Assembly (NCBI RefSeq): GCF_002150765.1
Contig: NZ_MUYM01000018.1
Span: 30,365 to 94,364 of the forward strand
DNA from: Lentzea kentuckyensis
GTDB lineage: Bacteria > Actinomycetota > Actinomycetes > Mycobacteriales > Pseudonocardiaceae
Direction of reading: 5' to 3'
Length of the DNA: 64,000 bases
Position numbers and translations under genes: made by a program. Under the pieces are notes generated by a model. The model ran no database searches, had not been told where the DNA came from, and was given only the letters and a program-made list of their open reading frames with translations. Below are positions 7,880 to 15,294 of the stretch, one piece after another (position 1 is the first letter of the stretch; every line of letters starts with the position of its first letter).

Positions 7880-9382
7880 TTAGTCCTGTGGAATGTCGCG
7901 ATCGCGTTCGCGCACAGCGCGGCTGTAGAGCTGTCCCGACTCCCCGTAGTGGTCACCGCTGTTCCAGGAGAACCCAGGAGCGGTTCTGGCCTCGTCCAGG
8001 ATCTCGATGACGTCCTCGTGCCTGCCTGCTCGGGCATATGCACGTGCCAGTGCGACGGCTGCTTTGAGCGTGTCTCGATCGTCAAGGCCCAGTGCTTGTT
8101 TCGTGTCGTCGAAAACCTGCTCAAACGCCGCCACGACGTGTGCGTGCGGCTGTTCGGGGTTGATGGTGACCACCATTTCCACCCACGCGAGAGCAGCTTG
8201 ATGGCGTGCGCGATGCACCCAAAGATGCGTTTCGAGCGCCACACTGGTGATTTCGCGCTCCAGGCGCTGTCCTTTCGCGTTCTCGCACAACACCTCGGCG
8301 TGGCGAGCCAGTGTCGTGCTCTCCAACTGGGCGGCCCGGTACAACCGGAGCCCGTCCAGGCAGCTCCTGATCAGGTCGGCCGTTCTTTCCAGCGCGTTGT
8401 CGTAGGTACCCGCGGCACGGCAGCTGTCGCGGATCACCCTCTGGACCAGCCTGTGGGTGCGCACCCCGGACCAGGCGGTGTACTCGACGAGCGACGACTC
8501 GTACAGCTGGGCCAGTTCGTCGTCGGCGTCCCGGTCGAGCATGCCGCGTGACACACCTTCCGGCGCCAGCAGCGCCAGCGTCTCCAGGATCTCGCTGCCC
8601 TGGAAAGGTTCCAGCGCGACCAGGATGGCTGTGGCAGCCCCCAGCGGGTACGGGTCACCGTCGCGCCGGCCGAGGTGCTTCTCCACCGGGAATCGCCTGA
8701 ACCGGGCGAGGTAGTCCGGGTAGCTCCAGCCGGCCGTCTTGATCCTGGCGGCGGCCTGCGCGAGTGCCAGCGGCAGGCGGCCGACCTCCTGCGCCAGTTC
8801 CGCGGCAGCGCTGTCGTCGGTGAGACCGGTGGCCTCGTGGAGGAATCGCAACGCGGTCTTCTCGTCGAACACGTCCACGAGCACGTCGCCGTTCCCGACC
8901 TGCGTTCCGCGTGCGGTGCTGGTGATCACCACGTGGGCGGCTCCGGCTCGCGGCACGTACCGCAGGACCGAGTCCAGCGACACGGCGTTGTCGAACACCA
9001 GCAGTGCGGGTCCAGGTCGCGTCTGCATGTGGTTGCGCACTCGTGCGGCCGTGACGTCGGCAGGGTCCTCCGGCCTGGACAACCCCAGCCGATCAGCCAA
9101 CTCGGCCAGGCCGGCTTTGATCTGGTCCTCGGTCTCCGCGCCGACCCACGCCACCAACCACCCGTCCCGCACCCGCTGACGCGCGTACGCGCCCGCCAAC
9201 TGCGTCTTGCCCACCCCGCGCTGCCCTGTCACGAAGGAGATGGGCGCACTCAACAACTCCAACGCGGGAGGCGTTTGGAAGTGGGGCGGTTCGAGCGGAA
9301 TCAGCCCGGTGACGACCTGGTCGGCAGGGATGTCGGGCAGACCGCGGAACTCCGCCCGCAGCGGGAGGTCCTGGTTAGGCAC
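7880..9382 (-). CDS. STAND (NB-ARC-like) ATPase with C-terminal helical repeats
   Basis: 500 residues from GTG 9382. Walker A is GQRGVGKT (residues 53-60) and Walker B is ALLVFDN near 125-132, followed by the GRLPLALAQAAARI motif that corresponds to the GLPLA box of NB-ARC proteins. The C-terminal 150 residues look like helical TPR-type repeats. No DNA-binding domain or enzymatic effector is visible. STAND proteins act as ATP-dependent switches in signalling, defence or transcription, and the target here is unknown. A 27-base gap to the coiled-coil gene suggests an operon. Confidence 0.8.
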   Translation of the reverse strand: MPNQDLPLRAEFRGLPDIPADQVVTGLIPLEPPHFQTPPALELLSAPISFVTGQRGVGKTQLAGAYARQRVRDGWLVAWVGAETEDQIKAGLAELADRLGLSRPEDPADVTAARVRNHMQTRPGPALLVFDNAVSLDSVLRYVPRAGAAHVVITSTARGTQVGNGDVLVDVFDEKTALRFLHEATGLTDDSAAAELAQEVGRLPLALAQAAARIKTAGWSYPDYLARFRRFPVEKHLGRRDGDPYPLGAATAILVALEPFQGSEILETLALLAPEGVSRGMLDRDADDELAQLYESSLVEYTAWSGVRTHRLVQRVIRDSCRAAGTYDNALERTADLIRSCLDGLRLYRAAQLESTTLARHAEVLCENAKGQRLEREITSVALETHLWVHRARHQAALAWVEMVVTINPEQPHAHVVAAFEQVFDDTKQALGLDDRDTLKAAVALARAYARAGRHEDVIEILDEARTAPGFSWNSGDHYGESGQLYSRAVRERDRDIPQD

Positions 9383-9425
9383 CGAACAATGTTAAGCGCC
9401 CGATTCGGGTAAACAGGATGGAGAC

Positions 9426-9968
9426 ATGCACACCAGGTGGAGATGGTTCCTGTTCGGCCTCGGCACCGCCGTCGCCGTCAGCGGGCCGATCGCGATGGCG
9501 GACGGTCCGTGGTTCGGCTACGTCTTCGGCGGCCTGTGGTCCCTCATGGGCGGCACGGTCGCGTGGCGCAGCTTCAGGATGGGCACCAAGCTCACCCCCG
9601 AGGGCATCAACTCCAGCAGCCTCGACCGGCAGACCACCATCGCGTGGTGCGACGTCCGCGCCATCGAGCCCGCGCGGCGGCGGAACCTGATCTTCTTCCA
9701 CACCATCGCTCCCGCGGTCCGGCACGACCGGGGCAGGGCGCCGCTGACCGAGCTGAGCCTGCTCTCGGTCAAGAAGGATTCCGTGCCCGAACGGACCGCT
9801 CGGCACATCGGCGAACTTCAGCGCGCGTTGGCCAAGCACCGCAACAACTGCCCGTCGTGCGGAGCGCAGCCGAAAGCGCTCGCGACCGGCCAGGGGATCG
9901 TCCAGCGCCTGCGGTCGAGATTGCGTTCGCTGATGGGCGGAAATAGCGATCAGTCCATCGTCCGCTGA
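9426..9968 (+). CDS. small membrane protein with PH-like domain
   Basis: 180 residues. Two hydrophobic segments near the N-terminus (about residues 7-25 and 28-46) are followed by GTKLTPEGINSSSLDRQTTIAWCDV. This resembles the bacterial PH-like (PF10756-type) module found in small actinobacterial membrane proteins. The C-terminal third carries a CPSC motif. It is divergent from the STAND ATPase gene with 43 bases between the starts. Function unknown. Confidence 0.65.
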   Translation: MHTRWRWFLFGLGTAVAVSGPIAMADGPWFGYVFGGLWSLMGGTVAWRSFRMGTKLTPEGINSSSLDRQTTIAWCDVRAIEPARRRNLIFFHTIAPAVRHDRGRAPLTELSLLSVKKDSVPERTARHIGELQRALAKHRNNCPSCGAQPKALATGQGIVQRLRSRLRSLMGGNSDQSIVR

Positions 9969-10018
9969 CGGGATCCTGTTACACGGCAACGACGTTCACC
10001 GTTGACAGCGCCTTGACA

Positions 10019-10050
10019 TTCCCCTCCATCAGCCCTTGACTGGAGGGGAA
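10019..10050 (+). terminator. hairpin downstream of the PH-like gene
   Basis: A 10-bp perfect inverted repeat, TTCCCCTCCA (10019-10028) and TGGAGGGGAA (10041-10050), with a 12-base loop, 50 bases past the stop at 9968. It could end that transcript or lie in the leader region of the subtilase gene. Confidence 0.5.
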
Positions 10051-10219
10051 CTGCTCGTTCCACGGCGGCAAGGAAACGCGCAGCATCAAAACCCTGCGCG
10101 GACAAGCCACTGAACAGTCCAATGTGGATCTGAAGAATGCTCCAGGAAGCCGATTGTCAGTCGCGAGGCGAAGAGATGTGCTTCGGAGCACTCTTTACCC
10201 CACGAAGGGCATTTGCGCC

Positions 10220-13200
10220 GTGAAGAACTGGAGACGCCGCACCGGAACGGTCTTGTTGACCGCGGTGCTGGGCACTGCCGGGTTCGGCTTCGCCGCCACC
10301 CCTGCAATCGCGCAGAACGCTCCGCAGCAACCCGCCGCGGACAAGCAGCTCGACAAGACGGACCGCGCGCTCGTCGACGAGGCCGCCCGCGAGGGCAAGG
10401 CGACCGTCGACCTGCTGGTCGCCGCCGAGGACGGCAAGACCGACGCCGCCGTCAACGACCTCAAGGCGCTCGGCGCCACGGTCCAGAAGACCGAGAAGGA
10501 CGTCGACTACGTCAAGGTCACCATCCCGCGTGAAAACGCGGAGAAGGCCGCCAAGCTGGCCTCGGTCAGCACGGTGGACGTCGACGGGCTGATCGCCCTC
10601 GACAACCCGCGTCCGGCCGGCATGGAGAGCCCCGCTCCGCAGAAGGCTCCGGACTCGAAGACCGCGCGCACCAACCCGTACATGCCGACGCAGGACACGC
10701 AGGCGGCGCAGTTCGCCACCGCGCACCCGCAGTGGGACGGCCGCGGGACCACGATCGCCGTGATCGACTCCGGCATCGACCTGGACACCCCGGCCCTGCA
10801 GAAGACCAGCACCGGCGAGCGCAAGATCGTCGACTGGTACAACGCGAACGCCACCAACTCCGGCGACGGCACCTGGGTCACCATGACCAAGACCGGTGTC
10901 GTCGGCAAGTTCACCAACGGTGGTCGCGAGTGGACCGCGCCGGCGACGGGCGGCCCCTACTCGTTCGGTCTCTTCCGCGAGACGGCGGGCGACCTCGGCA
11001 CCGCCGCGTCCGAGACCGGTGGTGACATCAACCGCGACGGCGACCGCGTCGACGCGTTCGGTGTCATCCAGGACATCACGACGAAGGAAGTTTTCGTCGA
11101 CACCGACGGTGACGGCAACTTCACCAACAACAAGCGGATGCTCGACTACAAGGTCAAGCAGGACGTCGGCTACTTCGGCACCGACAACCCCGCCACCCCC
11201 GTGGTCGACCGCGTCGCGTTCGTCGTGCAGACCGACCGCTCGATCTACGACAACGCGGGCACGCCGTACGTGAACCTCGGCATCGCGGGCGCCGCGCACG
11301 GCACCCACGTCGCCGGCATCACCTCGGCCTACAAGCTGTTCGACGGCAAGATGGCCGGTGCGGCCCCCGGCGCGAAGCTGATGGCAATCAAGGCCTGCCT
11401 CTCCACGCCGTCCTGCACCAGCTCCGGCCTCATCGACGGTGTCCTCTACGCCGCGCGCAACGGCGCCGACGTCGTGAACATCTCCATCGGTGGCCTCCCG
11501 GCGCTCAACGACGGCAACAACGCCCGTGCGGAGCTCTACAACCGCACGATCAACGAGTACAACGTCCAGCTGTTCATCTCGGCGGGCAACTCGGGCGCGG
11601 GCGCCAACACCGTCGGTGACCCGTCGGTCGCCACGGACGCGGTGAGCGTCGGTTCGTACATCACCAGCGCGACCTGGCTGTCCAACTACGGCTCGACGAC
11701 CGCGCAGAAGCAGAGCCTGCACGGCTTCTCGTCGCGCGGCCCGGCTGAGGACGGCGGCTTCAAGCCGAACATCATCGCGCCGGGTTCGGCGATCTCCACC
11801 ACGCCGCGGTGGCAGGCTCCCGGCCCGGTGGCCGGCACCTACACCCTCCCGGCCGGCTACGCCATGTTCAACGGCACCTCGATGGCCGCCCCGCAGGCGA
11901 CCGGTGCCGCCGCGCTGCTCGTGAGCGCGTTCAAGGCCGAGCACGACGGCCAGCGTCCGACCAGCGCCGAGCTGCGTTACGCGATCCAGCGCAGCGCGAA
12001 CTTCGTGAGCACCCTGGGTGCCTACGAGCAGGGCGCCGGTCTGTTCAACACCAACGCCGCGTGGTCGTTGCTGGACAAGCACGGCGTGCCGAACAAGGTC
12101 ACGGCGTCGGTTCCGGTCAACACCGTCCTCAGTGGACTGCTGGCCACCCCGAACACCGGTGTCGGCATCCACGACCGTGAAGGCGTGACCCCGGGCCAGG
12201 AGTACACCCGGACCTACACGCTGACCCGCACGACCGGTCACGACCACCTGGAGACCTGGAAGGTCTCCTGGAAGGGCAACGACGGCACGTTCAAGGCCGC
12301 CAAGACCGTGGACCTGCCGCTGAACACGCCGGTCCAGTTCCCGGTGAAGATCAAGGCGACGACGGCCGGTGCGCACAGCGCCGTCCTGCAGCTGGACGAC
12401 GTCGAGACCCCCGGTGTCGACGTGCAGACCCTGAACACCGTGTTCGCGGCGGAGAACTTCAACGCCGCCAACAAGTTCTCGGTCACCAAGTCCGGCACGA
12501 TCGCGCGCAACCAGTCGACCAGCCTCTTCGTGAACGTGCCCAAGGGCACGACCGCGCTGAAGGTCGACATGACCGCCGGTGGCGCCGAGGCCGGCAAGGG
12601 TCAGGTCCGCTTCCTGCGCTACACCCCGCAGGGCGTCGGCTTCGACGTGAACTCGTCCACCAACTGCTACAACCCGGACGCGGGTGCCGGTTGTGGCCTC
12701 GGCACGCCGACCAGCCGCACGGTGACCAGCCCGCTGGCCGGTGTGTGGGAGATCGTGGTCGAGGCGCGCCGCACCTCCGACGCCGCCGAGGCGCCGTACT
12801 CGGTGACCGCGTCGGTGCTCGGCACGTCGATCAGCCCGAACCCGGACACCATCGCGTCCGCGACGCTGGGCACCCCGCTCAACCGCACCTACACCGTCAC
12901 GAACACGCAGGCCGCGTTCAACGGCCGGCTCGTGGCCGGTGCGGTCGGCAGCGCCAAGACGGACCGCCCGTCGATCGGCCTTGAGGCCAAGCGGTTCGAC
13001 ATCCAGGTTCCGGCCGGGGCGTCGCGGCTCACCGCGACGATCGGCAACCCGTCCGACGCGGGTGCCGACCTCGACCTGGAACTGTTCAACTGCTCGACGG
13101 GCACCTGCGTGTCGGCGGGTTCGTCGGCGGACGGTGACTCCGAGGAGTCGGTGACGGTCGCCAACCCGGCCGCCGGCAAGTGGCAGGTCGAGGTGCTCGG

Positions 13201-13450
13201 CTACGCGATTCCGTCGGGTACCACGGCGTACGACTACTTCGACGCCTACATCTCGGCCGGTCTCGGCACGCTGACCGTGAACGACAGCAACGCCGACCAC
13301 GCCGCCGGTACGTCGTGGGACGTGCCGGGCGTCATCACTGCGCTGGGCGCGCCGGGTGCCGGTCGCGTGCTGCGCGGTGAGCTCGAGGTGCGCACGGCGG
13401 ACGAGAACGTCGTCGGCCGCGGTGCCGTGATCGTCCAGTCCGTCAGCTAG
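10220..13450 (+). CDS. secreted S8 subtilisin-like serine protease
   Basis: 1076 residues from GTG 10220, chosen because an Arg-rich signal peptide begins here (KNWRRRTGTVLLTAVLG, likely cleaved after AIA near residue 31) and a GAAGGG site lies 10 bases upstream. Residues about 50-125 form a propeptide. The catalytic triad reads Asp183 (AVIDSGID), His360 (HGTHVAG) and Ser554 (GTSMAAP). The Asp-His spacing of about 177 residues is much longer than in subtilisin and contains an Asp-rich DTDGDG segment that could bind calcium. The C-terminal 450 residues are beta-rich, with PPC-like modules. It is an extracellular broad-specificity protease by family. The lipoprotein at 13509-13886 resembles its propeptide. 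Confidence 0.92.
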   Translation: MKNWRRRTGTVLLTAVLGTAGFGFAATPAIAQNAPQQPAADKQLDKTDRALVDEAAREGKATVDLLVAAEDGKTDAAVNDLKALGATVQKTEKDVDYVKVTIPRENAEKAAKLASVSTVDVDGLIALDNPRPAGMESPAPQKAPDSKTARTNPYMPTQDTQAAQFATAHPQWDGRGTTIAVIDSGIDLDTPALQKTSTGERKIVDWYNANATNSGDGTWVTMTKTGVVGKFTNGGREWTAPATGGPYSFGLFRETAGDLGTAASETGGDINRDGDRVDAFGVIQDITTKEVFVDTDGDGNFTNNKRMLDYKVKQDVGYFGTDNPATPVVDRVAFVVQTDRSIYDNAGTPYVNLGIAGAAHGTHVAGITSAYKLFDGKMAGAAPGAKLMAIKACLSTPSCTSSGLIDGVLYAARNGADVVNISIGGLPALNDGNNARAELYNRTINEYNVQLFISAGNSGAGANTVGDPSVATDAVSVGSYITSATWLSNYGSTTAQKQSLHGFSSRGPAEDGGFKPNIIAPGSAISTTPRWQAPGPVAGTYTLPAGYAMFNGTSMAAPQATGAAALLVSAFKAEHDGQRPTSAELRYAIQRSANFVSTLGAYEQGAGLFNTNAAWSLLDKHGVPNKVTASVPVNTVLSGLLATPNTGVGIHDREGVTPGQEYTRTYTLTRTTGHDHLETWKVSWKGNDGTFKAAKTVDLPLNTPVQFPVKIKATTAGAHSAVLQLDDVETPGVDVQTLNTVFAAENFNAANKFSVTKSGTIARNQSTSLFVNVPKGTTALKVDMTAGGAEAGKGQVRFLRYTPQGVGFDVNSSTNCYNPDAGAGCGLGTPTSRTVTSPLAGVWEIVVEARRTSDAAEAPYSVTASVLGTSISPNPDTIASATLGTPLNRTYTVTNTQAAFNGRLVAGAVGSAKTDRPSIGLEAKRFDIQVPAGASRLTATIGNPSDAGADLDLELFNCSTGTCVSAGSSADGDSEESVTVANPAAGKWQVEVLGYAIPSGTTAYDYFDAYISAGLGTLTVNDSNADHAAGTSWDVPGVITALGAPGAGRVLRGELEVRTADENVVGRGAVIVQSVS

Positions 13451-13461
13451 CCAGCCTGTCA

Positions 13462-13516
13462 AACCATGAACGGCGCTTTTGTAGACCTCAGGTCCACAAA
13501 AGCGCCGTTCATGGTT
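13462..13516. terminator. long perfect inverted repeat between convergent genes
   Basis: The 21-bp arms at 13462-13482 and 13496-13516 are exact reverse complements. Inside the loop a further GACCT/AGGTC pair (13484-13488 and 13490-13494) continues the stem after one mismatch. It starts 11 bases after the protease stop. It also contains the stop codon of the opposing lipoprotein gene (13509-13511), so it can act as a bidirectional terminator. Confidence 0.85.
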
Positions 13517-13886
13517 CCGGGAGCCTGTTGCCGAGCGGTTCGTCCACATCCACTTTGGACACACCGCTGATGAGACGAGCGTCCTCCACCTTGTCGACCG
13601 GCATCTCGGCCCGCAGGTAACCGATTCTGGGATCCCGCGACTCGACGGTCGCGCCCAGCTTCGTCAGTGCCTGCTCGACCTCCTCGTCGCGTCCCGGCTG
13701 CACGGAGATCATCAGTGGCACGGTGAGGTGGCCGTCGCGCTTCGCCTGCTCGATCCGGTTGTCGTCCGGTTTCGCTGAAGACACGACTGGAACCTCCGAG
13801 GACAACACGGTCGGCACAGAGGTCCCGTTCGTACCACAGCTGCCGAGAGCCAGCGCGCAAAACGCGACGGCGAGCGGTCTTCTCAT
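13509..13886 (-). CDS. putative lipoprotein homologous to the subtilase propeptide (I9-like)
   Basis: 125 residues. The N-terminus MRRPLAVAFCALALGSC looks like a lipoprotein signal peptide with Cys17 as the likely lipidated residue. Residues 45-115 align without gaps to residues 52-122 of the neighbouring subtilase: 23 of 71 positions are identical by my count, including the shared LGATV and VDVD motifs. That part of the subtilase is its propeptide, a fold that works as an intramolecular chaperone and inhibitor in this family. A membrane-anchored stand-alone propeptide suggests a protease inhibitor or folding helper; this role is inferred. It is convergent with the protease and lies 4 bases downstream of the MFS gene on the same strand. 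Confidence 0.7.
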   Translation of the reverse strand: MRRPLAVAFCALALGSCGTNGTSVPTVLSSEVPVVSSAKPDDNRIEQAKRDGHLTVPLMISVQPGRDEEVEQALTKLGATVESRDPRIGYLRAEMPVDKVEDARLISGVSKVDVDEPLGNRLPEP

Positions 13887-13890
13887 GCGT

Positions 13891-15237
13891 CTAGGACGGA
13901 ACGCTCTCCGCGAGCGGTTGCATCCGGGTTTCCGGCACCACGAACATCATCACGAGCACGCCGCCCACCACCACGACACCGATCGCCGCGAAGGTCAGCG
14001 GCAGCCCGAGAAGCGGCCACAGGATCGCCCCGAACAGCACCGGCACGAATCCCGCCCCGATCCGGCTGATCGTCGACGCCCAGCCGAACCCGCTGGCCCG
14101 CAGGTGCGTCGGGTACAGCTCCGGCGCGAACGCGTACAGCGCGGGGATCGCGATCTGGATCAACGCCCCGTAGAGCGTGATCCACACTTTCGCGGCCGTG
14201 TCGACGTTGATCTGCACGGCGAACATGACCAGGGCCACCGACGCGAGCGGCGCGGTCACCGCGATGACCCACTTGCGCCCGAACACGTCCACGAGCCAGG
14301 CGCTGATCAACGCCGCCACGATGCCCACCGCCACGGTCCCGGTCGTGACCATGAACGCCGCGTACGTGCCGTACCCCTGCGCCTTGAGGATGCTCGGCAG
14401 CCACGTGACGGCGCCGTAGTACAGCAGGAACACGGCGAGGAACATCAACCACATCGCGCCCGTGCGCCGCGGGTCGAACCGCCAGATGTCCTTGAGCTGC
14501 GTGAACATCGCCCTGGCAGACAGCCGCTGGGCCTGCTGCGGGTCAGGCAGCCGCCATTGCTCCGGTGGCGCCCCGGTACGGGCGATCAGCCCGTCCACGA
14601 CCTGTCTGGCCTCGTCGGCACGGCCCTTGGCGACCAGGAAGATCGGCGACTCCGGCACGCCCCGGCGAATCCAGAACAGCAGCAGCGCCGGCAGCACCAT
14701 CGTGAGCATCAGCACCCGCCAGCTGCCCAGGTCGGCGAGGAAGGCGGCGGTCAGCCCGCACAGCGTGGCGCCGAGCGGCCAGAACCCGTCCATCGCGGCC
14801 AGCACCCGCCCGCGCACCCTGGTCGGCGTGAACTCGCTGACCAGCGCGAAGTCGACCGGGATGCATCCGCCGAGGCCGACCCCGGCCAGGAACCGGAACA
14901 CGCAGAACGTCACGAAGTCCGGTGACGCCGCCCCGGCCACCGTGAACACCGAGAACATCAGGATCGTGAGGCTGAACGCCTTCTTGCGCCCGATGGTGTC
15001 CGCGATCGAGCCCCACAGGAAGGCCCCGGCCGCCATCCCGATCAGGTTCGCCGTGCCGACCCACCCGCGTTCGCCGAGGCTCAGCCCCCACTCGGCGCTG
15101 ACCAGCGGGATCAGGAACGCGTTGAGCGTGACGTCCCACGCGTCGAACAGGAATCCGAGCCCGCCGATGACGAAGATCGTGCCCTGTGCGCGCCACCGCC
15201 ACGGCAGGCTCTGGACGACCTGGTCCCCGGTTCTCAT
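13891..15237 (-). CDS. MFS transporter (sugar/metabolite:H+ symporter type)
   Basis: 448 residues with about 12 hydrophobic segments. The MFS loop 2-3 signature is GSIADTIGRKKAF, and the repeat-unit signature PELYPTHLRASGFGWA is typical of the metabolite:H+ symporter/sugar porter group. There is a central hydrophilic loop around residues 200-250. It imports or exports a small organic solute across the cytoplasmic membrane; the substrate is not deducible. The start at 15237 is supported by a purine-rich site just upstream. Only 4 bases separate its stop from the propeptide-like lipoprotein start at 13886, so both may be on one mRNA. Confidence 0.88.
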   Translation of the reverse strand: MRTGDQVVQSLPWRWRAQGTIFVIGGLGFLFDAWDVTLNAFLIPLVSAEWGLSLGERGWVGTANLIGMAAGAFLWGSIADTIGRKKAFSLTILMFSVFTVAGAASPDFVTFCVFRFLAGVGLGGCIPVDFALVSEFTPTRVRGRVLAAMDGFWPLGATLCGLTAAFLADLGSWRVLMLTMVLPALLLFWIRRGVPESPIFLVAKGRADEARQVVDGLIARTGAPPEQWRLPDPQQAQRLSARAMFTQLKDIWRFDPRRTGAMWLMFLAVFLLYYGAVTWLPSILKAQGYGTYAAFMVTTGTVAVGIVAALISAWLVDVFGRKWVIAVTAPLASVALVMFAVQINVDTAAKVWITLYGALIQIAIPALYAFAPELYPTHLRASGFGWASTISRIGAGFVPVLFGAILWPLLGLPLTFAAIGVVVVGGVLVMMFVVPETRMQPLAESVPS

Positions 15238-15294
15238 CCGCTCAGTGTGGTGGATCCCGCGCGGATCGTCGCGGCCAGCGGTTGCCCGCTCCGG

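Noticed and set aside
10157..13564. A 1135-codon open frame antisense to the subtilase
   Set aside because: Composition is repetitive Arg/Val/Gly with no family motif. The plus strand encodes a full catalytic triad.
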